The notes: generated from the letters alone by a model not told the origin. A stretch of DNA of 64,000 bases from VRUE01 sp963822295 (GCA_963822295.1 CAWGHD010000002.1:310001-374000), one strand, 5' to 3'; positions 31,712-40,504 are shown, counted from the first letter of the stretch. A program made the numbers and translations.

Positions 31712-34700
31712 CTACGGGGTCGGACATGAGGCCGCAGGGGCAAATTTGGAGCTGGCGTCGAATTGGCTCGCGTTGACGGGGGGCACGGCGGACGTCGTGT
31801 TGCGCCCGGCGAGATAGGTCTCGACCGCGACGTCGTCATTTGCGCCGCCGCCGTAGCCGGGGAGTTGCAGTGTGGCTTCGCCGTTCATGGCCAGGCGGAT
31901 GTCGGGATTGCCGGCCGTCGCCGATCCGGTCAGGTTGTTTTTCAAGGCGGCCGCGCCGCCGATGTCGAGGCAGGAGGTGCCGGTGTCGCCGGTTTCGCTG
32001 CCGATCACCGCTCGCAGGCCCGAGAGGGCGATCGCATCGGGGTCGGAGATCGTGTTGGAGCGCACGGTCGCCTGGAGCGAGCCGATCCCGTCGTTCTGGA
32101 CCAGCTCGAGGCCGAACGCGTTCGTGTACTCGTGGAGGGAGTTCCCGGTGACCAGGGCGCGCACCGTCGCGCTGCCGTTGGAGCGGATCCCCATCGCGTT
32201 GCCCGAGGAGGAGCCGGACTTGGAGACGGCCGGGTCCCCGATCGTGTTGCCGCTGATCGCCACGTCCACCTGGGCGGGCTGGGGCGAGAGGAGGCTTCCG
32301 GGGGTGTCGACCGTGATCCCCTCGATGCGGGCCCCCTGGATGTCGTTGTTCGTCACCGAGGCCTCCATGGTCGCATTGCCGCCCGGGTTGAGCGTTATCC
32401 CGCCGCCAGGCTGGCCGATCGTGTTCGACATCGTGTTGCCTGTGATCGTGACGTTCTCGGTCGCGGTGTTCGCGCCATCGGTGGTGACCTGGACGTGATC
32501 CCCGCGATTGTTGGTGAAGCTCGCTTTTTCGACTTTCAACCCGAAGCTGCCGGTGCCGGTCGCTTCGAAGAAGATCGCATCGCTGCCGAACGCCGAGTTG
32601 TTCGTGCTCGAGTAGAGGCCGCCGCTGAAGATCGCGTCGAGCGTGCCGCTGCTGTTGACGATCGAGACGTTGCGGTCCGCGCTGCCGGAGACGGTCGCGC
32701 CGGTGAGACTCACCGTGCCCGTCAGCCCCGTGAAGTCGAGGCCGCTCTCGCCCGCCGCGTTGCCGTTGCCGGTGATGTCGGAGGCGTTGGTCAGCGTCAG
32801 GTTGTTGACGGCGTTGCCGCGGATGCCGTCGTCGCCGCCGCCCGCCACTTTGATCGACGCGAGGTTGATGCTGGAGGCGTTGCTGAGTTGGATCCCCGGT
32901 CCGGTCGAGCTCTGGATCGTGCCGCCGCTTCCCGCACCGCCGGTGCCGGTGACGTTGAACGCCGAGGCGGAGCCGGTGTTTTCGAGAACGATCCCGCTGG
33001 CGGCGCCGACCGAGTTGACCGTCTTGACGTTGAACCCGCCGCTGTCGATCGTCGTTCCGACGATCCGGATGGCGGCGCCGGTCCCCGCGGTCAGCAGGTT
33101 GTCGGCATTGGTCGCCTTGACGAAGCCTCCTCCGGTCGCGCTGAAGACGTCGCCGCTCGCCCGGGTCAGGTGCAGGGGCCCCAGAAAGCTGACGTGGCCT
33201 TCGGCATTGCCGCTCACCGAGACGCCGCCGTTGGCGCTGGTGATCGCGCCGGAGAGCCTCACCGTCCCGGCGGTGCGATTGGCGACGGAGACGACGACGC
33301 CCGATCCTTCGATCGTCGAGTCGATCACGATGTCGCCGATGGCGGCGCCGCTCAGCACGACCGCGCCGCCGGTGTTGCCGGAGATCGTCGTGCTCGGCCC
33401 GACGCTCGATGTCGGCACGCCCACCCCCCTGATCCCGGCGCCGCTCGATCCGGTCGCGTCGACTCGCAGGACCTGGGAGGCGCTCGCCAGGCCGATCCCG
33501 TCGCCCGCCGCGTTGGTGACCGCCGGGTTGCTACCTCCGCTCGGGGAGACCAGGTTCGCGTGGCCCGGAACGGAGAGGCCCTGCGGCGAGCCGATCAGCC
33601 GCTGTCCGGACTCGAGCGGCAGGCCCCCGGCGTAGGTGCTGGAGCCGTAGAGGAATATGTAGTCGTCGGCGTTATCGGAGTCGCCCGCCCCTCCCGCTCC
33701 GTTGATCCCGGCCGGCGTTTTCAGCGGCGAGCTGGAGCGCCCGTCGCCCCCGGCGAGCGCGCTGGCGTCGACGTACCAGATCAGGGTTTTTTCGATGGCG
33801 ATCGTCACGGTGACGTCCGAGGCCGCTTTGCCGTCCCTCAGGCGGTAGGTGAATGAGTCGTTCTGACCCTCGTCTCCGACCCCGGGGGTGTAGATGAAGC
33901 TCCCGTCGGCTCTGACCTCGACCGTGCCGCCGCCCGTGGTCGCGACCGTCTCCACTTTCGCGCTCAGCGTGTCGCCGTCCTCGTCGGTGTCGTTGGCGAG
34001 CAGCAGGTTGCCGCCCATCCCGGTGAGCACGACGCTCGGACTGGGAGGCGCGGCGATGCCGAGGGTGCCGGTGGTGTTGCCGACCGCGCCGGCGTAGCTG
34101 TCGGGCCCGCCGACCGGCGTGTCGTTGACGTCGACGACGGTGATCGTGAACTGCTTCTCGAAGAAGGCCGAGCCTTTGTCGGTGGAACGGACCCTGATCG
34201 AGTAGCTGGACTTCGCCTCGAAGTTGAAGCTCGCCGCCGTTTTCAGGGAGCTGCCGGAGATCGTGAACTGGGCGTTGTCGGTGGAGCCGGTCCCGGAGAC
34301 CAGCGTGTAGGTGAAGGCTTCGCCGGCGTCTTGGTCGGTGGTCGAGAAGCTGCCGACATTGCTGGTCGCGGGCTGGTTCTCCTCGATGCTGTTGTTCGAG
34401 AGTTGGATGTCGGTCGGCGCCTCGTTGAGGTTCGTCACCGTCACCGTGAACTGCTCCTCGACGAAGGCCGAGCCTTTGTCGGTCGAGCGGATCCGGATCG
34501 AGTAGCTCGATTTCGCCTCGAAGTTGAAGCTCGCCGCCGATTTCAGGGAGCTGCCGGAGATCGTGAACTGGGCGTTGTCGGTGGAGCCGGTCCCGGAGAC
34601 CAGCGTGTAGGTGAAGGTTTCGCCGGCGTCGGGGTCGGTGGTCGAGAGGGTGCCGACCGTCGTCCCCACGGCTTTGTTCTCCTCGACGCTGCTCGAGGAG

Positions 34701-36400
34701 AGCTGGATGTCGGTCGCCGTCTCGTTGACGTTGACAACGGTGATCGTGATGACCTCGGCGACCCTGGCCCCGCCTGCGTCGGTGGAGCGGATCCGGATCG
34801 AGTAGCTCGATTTCGCCTCGAAGTTGAAGCTCGCCGCCGTTTTCAGGGAGTTGCCGGAGATCGTGAACTGGGCGTTGCCGGTGTCGCCGGTGCCTTCGAC
34901 CAGCAGGTAGGTGAAGGTGTCCCCCTGGTCGGGGTCGGTGGTCGAGAAGGTGCCGACCGTCGTCCCCGCGGCTTTGTTCTCCTCGACGCTGCTCGGCGAG
35001 AGCTGGATGGCGGTCGGCGGGTCGTTGGCGCAGCTGACGGTGATCGAGACCGTGGCGCTGGAGCCGCCGTTGAGGGTGTAGGTGAAGGAGTCGCCCCCGC
35101 AGTAATTCGCCGCGGGCTGGTAGGTGAGTCCGCTGCCGCCGCCGGTGATCACGACCGTGCCGTTGGCTCCGTCGCTCTTGGAAGCCACCGATTTCGGGCC
35201 GCCGTCGACGTCGGTGTCGTTGGCGAGCACGTCGATTGCGGTCGCGGGGGCGTCCTCGGCCAAGGATTCGGAGTCGTCGACGGCGCCGGGCGGGTCATCG
35301 ACGCAGCTGACGGTGATCGAGACCGTGGCGCTGGAGCCGCCGTTGAGGGTGTAGGTGAAGGAGTCGCCCCCGCAGTAATTCGCCGCGGGCTGGTAGGTGA
35401 GTCCGCTGCCGCCGCCGGTGATCACGACCGTGCCGTTGGCTCCGTCGCTCTTGGAAGCCACCGATTTCGGGCCGCCGTCGACGTCGGTGTCGTTGGCGAG
35501 CACGTCGATTGCGGTCGCGGGGGCGTCCTCGGCCAAGGATTCGGAGTCGTCGACGGCGCCGGGCGGGTCATCGACGCAGCTGACGGTGATCGAGACCGTG
35601 GCGCTGGAGCCGCCGTTGAGGGTGTAGGTGAAGGAGTCGCCCCCGCAGTAATTCGCCGCGGGCTGGTAGGTGAGTCCGCTGCCGCCGCCGGTGATCACGA
35701 CCGTGCCGTTGGCTCCGTCGCTCTTGGAAGCCACCGATTTCGGGCCGCCGTCGACGTCGGTGTCGTTGGCGAGCACGTCGATCGCGGTCGCGGGGGCGTC
35801 CTCGGCGACCGTGGGCGAGTCCCCTGCGGCCACCGGCGGGCTGTCCGCCGGCGCACCCCTCGGCGGAGAGCCTCCGCCGGAGGGCGGGGTGACCCCCTCG
35901 CAGTTGCGGATCACGTTTTTGCCTCCGCCGCCCCGGCAGCCATCCACACCGCCGCCCCCGTCCAGGCGGTCGTTGCCGCCGCCGCCGTAGAGGAGGTCCG
36001 GCCCGCCCTTGGACACGAGCTTGTCCCTTCCCGCTCCTCCGAAGATCCTGTCGGAGCCGCCGCCGGTCACCATGCGGTCGTTGCCGCCGCCGCCGCAGAC
36101 GACGTCGTTTCCGCCCGCTCCGCCGCTGATCGTGTCGTCACCGCCCAGGCCGGCGATGACGTCGGCGGCCCCGCTGCCGCGCAGGCGATCGTCGCGCGGC
36201 GTCCCGACGATCGTCGCGGCGGCGCCGCCGCATCGAGCCGACGCGAGGTGCGTGACCGAATCGGAAGACGGGCCGGAGGCCGCGAGGGCGGTTGAGACGA
36301 GCAGCGCGACGGCGAGTGGGGCGGCGAAAAGGACAGAGCGCTTGCGGATCACGACGATCCACACAACGCCGAATCTTGTCTCCCGAACACCCTGTTTCAT
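31712..36400 (-). CDS. Giant secreted adhesin-like protein (RTX, Ig-like, cadherin, beta-helix)
   Basis: 1,562 residues. An N-terminal signal (IRKRSVLFAAPLAVALLVSTALAA; a GTG start near residue 14-16 is possible) is followed by RTX-type Ca2+ nonapeptides (about 60-165), a Pro/Gly hinge and three nearly identical 91-residue Ig-like repeats (AIDVLANDTDVDGG ... CGGDSFTYTLNGGSSATVSITVSC). Three cadherin-like repeats of 100 residues (SVEENKAAGTTVGTFSTTDPD) come next, then one further Ig-like unit, then a 650-residue C-terminal right-handed beta-helix rich in Asn/Ser/Gly with STAAGNPDIRLAMNGEAT near the end. Such proteins mediate attachment or polysaccharide binding. No sortase motif or membrane anchor is visible at the C-terminus. 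It heads the operon with three tail-collar genes. Confidence 0.88.
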   Translation of the reverse strand: MKQGVRETRFGVVWIVVIRKRSVLFAAPLAVALLVSTALAASGPSSDSVTHLASARCGGAAATIVGTPRDDRLRGSGAADVIAGLGGDDTISGGAGGNDVVCGGGGNDRMVTGGGSDRIFGGAGRDKLVSKGGPDLLYGGGGNDRLDGGGGVDGCRGGGGKNVIRNCEGVTPPSGGGSPPRGAPADSPPVAAGDSPTVAEDAPATAIDVLANDTDVDGGPKSVASKSDGANGTVVITGGGSGLTYQPAANYCGGDSFTYTLNGGSSATVSITVSCVDDPPGAVDDSESLAEDAPATAIDVLANDTDVDGGPKSVASKSDGANGTVVITGGGSGLTYQPAANYCGGDSFTYTLNGGSSATVSITVSCVDDPPGAVDDSESLAEDAPATAIDVLANDTDVDGGPKSVASKSDGANGTVVITGGGSGLTYQPAANYCGGDSFTYTLNGGSSATVSITVSCANDPPTAIQLSPSSVEENKAAGTTVGTFSTTDPDQGDTFTYLLVEGTGDTGNAQFTISGNSLKTAASFNFEAKSSYSIRIRSTDAGGARVAEVITITVVNVNETATDIQLSSSSVEENKAVGTTVGTLSTTDPDAGETFTYTLVSGTGSTDNAQFTISGSSLKSAASFNFEAKSSYSIRIRSTDKGSAFVEEQFTVTVTNLNEAPTDIQLSNNSIEENQPATSNVGSFSTTDQDAGEAFTYTLVSGTGSTDNAQFTISGSSLKTAASFNFEAKSSYSIRVRSTDKGSAFFEKQFTITVVDVNDTPVGGPDSYAGAVGNTTGTLGIAAPPSPSVVLTGMGGNLLLANDTDEDGDTLSAKVETVATTGGGTVEVRADGSFIYTPGVGDEGQNDSFTYRLRDGKAASDVTVTIAIEKTLIWYVDASALAGGDGRSSSPLKTPAGINGAGGAGDSDNADDYIFLYGSSTYAGGLPLESGQRLIGSPQGLSVPGHANLVSPSGGSNPAVTNAAGDGIGLASASQVLRVDATGSSGAGIRGVGVPTSSVGPSTTISGNTGGAVVLSGAAIGDIVIDSTIEGSGVVVSVANRTAGTVRLSGAITSANGGVSVSGNAEGHVSFLGPLHLTRASGDVFSATGGGFVKATNADNLLTAGTGAAIRIVGTTIDSGGFNVKTVNSVGAASGIVLENTGSASAFNVTGTGGAGSGGTIQSSTGPGIQLSNASSINLASIKVAGGGDDGIRGNAVNNLTLTNASDITGNGNAAGESGLDFTGLTGTVSLTGATVSGSADRNVSIVNSSGTLDAIFSGGLYSSTNNSAFGSDAIFFEATGTGSFGLKVEKASFTNNRGDHVQVTTDGANTATENVTITGNTMSNTIGQPGGGITLNPGGNATMEASVTNNDIQGARIEGITVDTPGSLLSPQPAQVDVAISGNTIGDPAVSKSGSSSGNAMGIRSNGSATVRALVTGNSLHEYTNAFGLELVQNDGIGSLQATVRSNTISDPDAIALSGLRAVIGSETGDTGTSCLDIGGAAALKNNLTGSATAGNPDIRLAMNGEATLQLPGYGGGANDDVAVETYLAGRNTTSAVPPVNASQFDASSKFAPAASCPTP
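34200..34920. repeat. 300-bp period repeats encoding cadherin-like domains
   Basis: Blocks such as TCGAAGTTGAAGCTCGCCGC recur at 34218, 34518 and 34818, exactly 300 bp apart, with high but incomplete identity. They encode the three 100-residue cadherin-like repeats of the giant surface protein. They are more diverged than the neighbouring 273-bp units. Confidence 0.85.
35031..35815. repeat. Three nearly identical 273-bp tandem repeats
   Basis: Units start at 35031, 35304 and 35577, spaced exactly 273 bp (91 codons). Units two and three appear identical base for base over the shared stretch, and the first differs only at its edges; the third diverges after about 35780 at the hinge. Identity at silent positions implies recent duplication or gene conversion. 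Copy number is likely to vary and to be miscounted in short-read assemblies. Confidence 0.9.
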
Positions 36401-36425
36401 TGTGTCACGGACGGACGGGAGGGCC

Positions 36426-36444
36426 GCTATACTTTTTGAAGTAA
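36426..36444 (+). promoter_or_regulatory. 19-bp motif with TACTT-N4-AAGTA dyad before the moeZ-like gene
   Basis: GCTATACTTTTTGAAGTAA, 32 bp upstream of the start codon. It contains TATACT, a good -10 element, merged with a perfect 5-4-5 dyad, TACTT-TTTG-AAGTA (36430-36443). The identical 19 bases occur upstream of cysM (40476-40494). An operator overlapping the -10, shared by the two sulfur genes, is the simplest reading. Confidence 0.75.
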
Positions 36445-36476
36445 AGCCGGATCGGAATTAAGGTATTTAGGAGAGC

Positions 36477-37655
36477 ATGCCCCCAGGAACCCCCCAGATC
36501 ACGCAGCAGATCGAGGAGATCGAGCCGTTCGAGGCTTCCGAGGAGATCGCGGGCGACGGCGTCGTCCTGATCGATACCCGTGAGCCGCACGAGTACGAGG
36601 AGGCCCACCTCGAGGGTGGCAAGCTGGTCCCCCCGGGGCTGCTCTCCGCGGACATCGCCGCCGCCGCGCCCGACAGGTCGGCGCGCACGATTCTCTACTG
36701 CCGCAGCGGCAACCGCTCCTACAAGGCCGCCGAGCAGATGCAGGCGCTCGGCTACGAGAACGTCGCCTCGATGGCCGGCGGCATCCTCGCCTGGCAGGAG
36801 CAGGGGCTGCCGGTGGTCGCGGCCTCGGGCATGACCCCGGAGCAGCGCGACCGCTACTCCCGCCACACCCTCCTCCCCGAGGTCGGCGTCGACGGCCAGC
36901 TGAAGATGCTGAACGCCAGGGTGCTGCTGATCGGCGCCGGCGGCCTCGGCGCGCCGACCGCGCTCTACCTGGCCGCCGCCGGGATCGGCACGATCGGCCT
37001 CGTCGACGACGACGTCGTCGACGCCTCCAACCTGCAGCGCCAGGTGATCCACAACACCGAGCGAATCGGCGAGCCGAAGACCTCCTCGGCACGGAAGACG
37101 ATCGAGGCGCTCAACCCCGACGTCGAGGTCGTCGAGCACAACTTCAGGATCGACGCCTCCAACATCGTCGAGATCCTCGAGCAGTACGACGTGATCGTCG
37201 ACGGAGCCGACAACTTCCCGACCCGCTACCTGCTGAACGACGCCTCGGTCAGGCTGCGCAAGCCGGTCGTCTCGGCCTCGATCCTCAGCTTCGACGGGCA
37301 GATCTCGACCTTCGTCCCCTTCGAGGGCCCTTGCTACCGCTGCCTCTACCCGACGCCGCCGCCGCCGGAGCTGGCGCCGAGCTGCTCGGCCAACGGCGTG
37401 CTCGGCGCGATGGCCGGGACCATGGGCCTGCTCCAGGCCAACGAGGTGCTGAAGCTCGTGCTCGGGATCGGCGAACCGCTGATCGGCAGGCTGCTGCTCT
37501 TCGAGGCGCTCGGAACCCGCTTCACCGAGCTCAAGGTGCGGCGCGACCCGGAGTGCCCGATCTGCGGTGAGAACGCCCCCGAGATACCGGACTCCGAGCT
37601 CGGGAAGTTCCCCGACTACGACCTCTTCTGCACCGGCGCGGGCGGAGACCGGTAG
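36477..37655 (+). CDS. Rhodanese-ThiF fusion, MoeZ-like sulfur-carrier adenylyl/sulfurtransferase
   Basis: 392 residues, ATG 36477 with AGGAGAG upstream. Residues about 12-115 are a rhodanese domain with active Cys75 in YCRSGNRS. Residues 120-375 are a ThiF/MoeB E1-like domain: RYSRHTLLPEVGVDGQ, nucleotide loop GAGGLG (153-158), SNLQRQVIHNTERIG and CxxC pairs (C286/C289 and ECPICG) for zinc. It should adenylate the C-terminus of the CysO carrier and convert it to thiocarboxylate. In M. tuberculosis MoeZ the order is reversed (ThiF first). cysO follows after 29 bp. Confidence 0.92.
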   Translation: MPPGTPQITQQIEEIEPFEASEEIAGDGVVLIDTREPHEYEEAHLEGGKLVPPGLLSADIAAAAPDRSARTILYCRSGNRSYKAAEQMQALGYENVASMAGGILAWQEQGLPVVAASGMTPEQRDRYSRHTLLPEVGVDGQLKMLNARVLLIGAGGLGAPTALYLAAAGIGTIGLVDDDVVDASNLQRQVIHNTERIGEPKTSSARKTIEALNPDVEVVEHNFRIDASNIVEILEQYDVIVDGADNFPTRYLLNDASVRLRKPVVSASILSFDGQISTFVPFEGPCYRCLYPTPPPPELAPSCSANGVLGAMAGTMGLLQANEVLKLVLGIGEPLIGRLLLFEALGTRFTELKVRRDPECPICGENAPEIPDSELGKFPDYDLFCTGAGGDR

Positions 37656-37684
37656 CCGGTCGGCTCGACTAGGATCACCGCCTC

Positions 37685-37960
37685 ATGGCAACGATCCGCA
37701 TTCCCCCGGTGCTGCGCCCGAAGACGGGCGGCCAACCCGAGGTCGAGGCGAGCGGCTCGACCGTCGGCGAGGTCCTGCGCTCGCTGACCGCCGAGCACCC
37801 GGACACCCAGGAGCAGCTCTTCGGCGAGGACGGCGACCTCAACCGCTACGTCAACGTCTATCTCAACGACGAGGACGTGCGGGTGCTCGACGGCCTCGAC
37901 ACCGCGGTCTCCGAGGGCGACACCGTCGTCATCCTGCCGGCGATGGCCGGCGGCCTCTAG
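37685..37960 (+). CDS. cysO: CysO/MoaD-type sulfur carrier with C-terminal GGL
   Basis: 91 residues of beta-grasp fold: MATIRIPPVLRPKTGGQPEVEASGSTVGEVL ... RYVNVYLNDEDVRVLDGLDTAVSEGDTVVILPAMAGGL. The LRP-TGG and VN-Y-NDEDVR blocks match mycobacterial CysO closely. CysO carries sulfide as a thiocarboxylate on a terminal Gly-Gly. Here the frame ends Gly-Gly-Leu (GGC GGC CTC TAG), so one residue must be removed before activation, plausibly by the Mec protease encoded at 42822. It is cotranscribed with the moeZ-like gene and convergent with the ABC transporter. Confidence 0.92.
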   Translation: MATIRIPPVLRPKTGGQPEVEASGSTVGEVLRSLTAEHPDTQEQLFGEDGDLNRYVNVYLNDEDVRVLDGLDTAVSEGDTVVILPAMAGGL

Positions 37961-37967
37961 CGCCCGC

Positions 37968-38727
37968 TCAGCGGTCGAGGACCAGCCCGAGGAATTTCTT
38001 CGTCCTCTCCTCGCGCGGGCTGTCGAGGACCTGCGCCGGGGGCCCCTGCTCGACGATCACGCCGTCGTCCATGAAGACGACGCGGTCGGCGACGTCGCGG
38101 GCGAAGCCGAGCTCGTGGGTGACGATGATCATCGTCATCCCTTCCGCGGCGAGCTCGCGGATCACGTCGAGGACCTCCTTGACGAGCTCCGGGTCGAGGG
38201 CGCTGGTGACCTCGTCGAAGAGCATCACGTGGGGGTCCATGGCCAGTGCCCGCGCGATCGCCACCCGCTGCTGCTGGCCGCCGGACAGCCGTTCCGGGTA
38301 CTCGTCGAGCTTGTCGGCGAGCCCGACCCGCTCGAGCAGCGCCCGCCCTTTGGCCCGCGCCTCCTCGGCGCCGCGGCCGAGAACCTTTTCCTGCGCCAGG
38401 GTGACGTTCTCCAGCGCCGACTTGTGGGGGAAGAGGTTGAACTGCTGGAAGACGATGCCGACTCGCTGACGGACGAAGTCGAGCTCCCAGCCCTGCTCTC
38501 CGCTGCCCCGATCCCTTGCAGATGTCGCGGCCCTCGAGGAAGATCTCGCCCTCCTCGGGCGGCTCGAGCAGGTTGACGCAGCGCAGCAGCGTGCTCTTGC
38601 CGGAGCCGCTCGGCCCGAGCACGCAGACGACCTCGCCGCGGGCGACCTCGAGATCGATCCCGCGCAGGACCTCGAGCTCGCCGAAGCGCTTGTGGATCCC
38701 CTCGAGCTTGACCATCGGCTCCGCCAC
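37968..38727 (-). CDS. Polar amino acid ABC transporter ATPase (one frame break)
   Basis: From GTG 38727 (or ATG 38715), MVKLEGIHKRFGELEVLRGIDLEV and Walker A LGPSGSGKSTLLRCVNLL read in one frame. After about 38510 the sequence continues one frame over with QRVGIVFQQFNLFPHKSALENV, signature RLSGGQQQRVAIARALAM, Walker B VMLFDEVTSALDPELVKEVL and IIVTHELGFARDVADRVVFMDDG. This is the GlnQ/HisP class, about 253 residues. It energises the permease encoded 8 bp upstream. The break in an otherwise perfect ATPase looks like an indel error. Confidence 0.88.
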
Positions 38728-38734
38728 GGGACCC

Positions 38735-39476
38735 CTATCCGGCTCCCGCGCGGGGCGCCGCGCGCTGGAAGCGCTGGTCCCTGGTGATCAGCCTGTCGAC
38801 GAGCCGCGCCAGCGGCAGGGTGACGACGAGGAACATGATCGCCCCGAGCGTCAGGGCGGAGCTGTTCAGCGTGTCGGACTGGATGTCCCGGCCGACCAGC
38901 GCGACCTCGTTGAGGGCGATCACGGCGACCAGGGTCGTGTCCTTCATCAGCGCGATGAAGTCGTTGAGCAGCGGCGCGATCACCTTGCGGATCGCCTGCG
39001 GCACGATCACGTGCCGCATCGCCTGCCGGTAGCTCATCCCGAGCGAGCGGGCGGCCTCCATCTGCCCGCGCGGCACCGCTTCGATCCCCGCCCGGTAGAC
39101 CTCGGCCATGTAGGCGCCGTAGGTGATCGTCAGCGCCATCACCCCGTACCAGAATGGGTCCGGCCTTCCCGAGCCAGCGCGGGATCGCGATCGACTCGGG
39201 GATCGGCAGGTACGGGAGGCTGCCGGAGATCAGCAGGATGATCAGCAGCAGCGGGATCCCTCGGAAGACGTCGATGTAGGCGATGGTCACGAACCGCACC
39301 GGCGCGAAGCCCCGTCCGGGGAGCTGGCGCAGCAGGGCCAGGACCAGGCCGAAGAGCAGCGCGAGGGCGCCGCCGACGAGCGAGAGTTCGAGCGTGATCA
39401 CGAACCCGTCGAGCACCTCGCCGAAGTGCTCCTCCATCAGCGAGAGGTCGAAGTACTGGTTGAGGATCTCGTTCAT
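38735..39476 (-). CDS. Polar amino acid ABC transporter permease (one frame break)
   Basis: The N-terminal part from ATG 39476 (FGEVLDGFVITLELSLVGGALALLFGLVLALLRQL ... YIDVFRGIPLLLIILLI) changes frame near 39155 and continues WYGVMALTITYGAYMAEVYRAGIEAVPRGQMEAARSLGMSYRQAMRHVIVPQAIR to 38735. The EAA loop, GQxEAARxLGxxxxxxxxxVIxPQA, is intact. It is a HisM/GlnP-type permease of about 247 residues. In the locus between CysO and CysM, cystine or another sulfur amino acid is a reasonable but unproven substrate. Confidence 0.87.
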
Positions 39477-39481
39477 GTGAA

Positions 39482-39506
39482 AAGGGGCACCATCGCGGCG
39501 CCCCTT
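39482..39506 (-). terminator. Hairpin between binding-protein and permease genes
   Basis: On the minus strand AAGGGGC pairs with GCCCCTT across an 11-nt loop and is followed by further T residues, just before the permease ATG. Partial termination here would give more binding protein than permease, a common arrangement in ABC importers. Confidence 0.5.
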
Positions 39507-39537
39507 CTAGCCTGCCTGGCCTCGACTCCGAGCTCGG

Positions 39538-40366
39538 TCAGGTCGCTTCGTGTGTCGTGGTCCCGATTCCCGCGGGAACCGGCTTGTGGAACCACTTCTT
39601 GTAGATCGTCTCGTATTCGCCCGAGTCGACCACTTCCTGCAGGGCGTCGTTGAGTTCGTCGAGCAGCTCTTCATCGCCCTGCGGGACGACGAATCCATAC
39701 TGTTCTTCCGTTTCGATCCCGCCCGCGATTTCGATCCCCTCGTCTTTCTCGAGCGCTCTTTCGGCCACCGGCCGGTCGATCACGACGGCGTCGATCGTTC
39801 CCGCCTTCAGCGCCGGGAACGTGTCGGGGCCCTGCGGGAAGGTGCGGACTTCGCCGGCGTCGGTTTCTTCCTCGACATATTCTTCGCCGGTCGTCCCCTG
39901 CTGGACGCCGACCGTCTTGCCGTCGAGGTCTTTCGCCGATTTGATGTCCGCGGTGCCCGTGGTGACCACGATCGACTGGGCGGACGGCAGGTAGTACGGA
40001 TTGGTGAAGTCGACCGTCTCCTCGCGTTCGTCGGTGATCGTCGTCGCCGAGGCGACCATTTCGAATTTGCCCTGGGCGAGGTCGCGGAAGATCGTGTCGA
40101 ACGAGGTGTCGATGAATTCCGGCTCGTCGGTCGATCTTCTTGGCGAGCGCTTCGACCAGCTCGATGTCGAAGCCCTTGAATTCGCTCTTGCTCTCGCCGA
40201 ATTCCTCGAACGGGGGATAGGGCACGTCGGACCCGACCGTGATCTTCCCGCCGCCCTCGGCGCCGCCGGTCGTGCTCTCGTCATCGTCGCCGCAGCCCGC
40301 CGCGAAGACGGCGAGCGCCGCCAGCGCCACGAGCAGAATGGTCAGTCGGGATTTGCTGCTCGTCAT
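39538..40366 (-). CDS. Amino acid ABC transporter substrate-binding lipoprotein (one frame break)
   Basis: Start ATG 40366, GGAGGG 7 nt upstream. Lipobox FAAGC after TILLVALAALAV. The family opening KITVGSDVPYPPFEEFGESKSEFKGFDIELVEALAKKI reads to about 40135, where the frame shifts; it resumes EPEFIDTSFDTIFRDLAQGKFEMVASATTITDEREETVDFTNPYY and ends IYKKWFHKPVPAG. This is SBP family 3, about 275 residues. It is divergent from cysM, with the 19-bp motif in their shared intergenic region, so transporter and cysteine synthase could be co-regulated. Confidence 0.9.
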
Positions 40367-40475
40367 CGGTGATCCCTCCGTTCGAGAAAATTGCGCAGGA
40401 AATATTTTGGGAGTTACCCCGAAACTACTCCTCCGCGTACCCGGCCGCAAGCATGTTCATGCCTATCGGGGCGTA

Positions 40476-40494
40476 GCTATACTTTTTGAAGTAA
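40476..40494 (+). promoter_or_regulatory. Second copy of the 19-bp sulfur-gene motif, before cysM
   Basis: Identical to 36426-36444, including TATACT and the TACTT-TTTG-AAGTA dyad (40480-40493). It ends 10 nt before the cysM ATG, so the leader must be very short if TATACT is the -10. It also lies 110 bp upstream of the divergent transporter operon. Confidence 0.75.
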
Positions 40495-40504
40495 GGGAAC
40501 CTCG

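Noticed and set aside
31763..36295. Very long plus-strand open frames opposite the giant surface gene (697 and 654 codons)
   Set aside because: They are mirror frames of a GC-rich repetitive gene; their translations are Arg/Gly/Val-rich repeats with no domain, while the minus strand has clear RTX, Ig and cadherin motifs.
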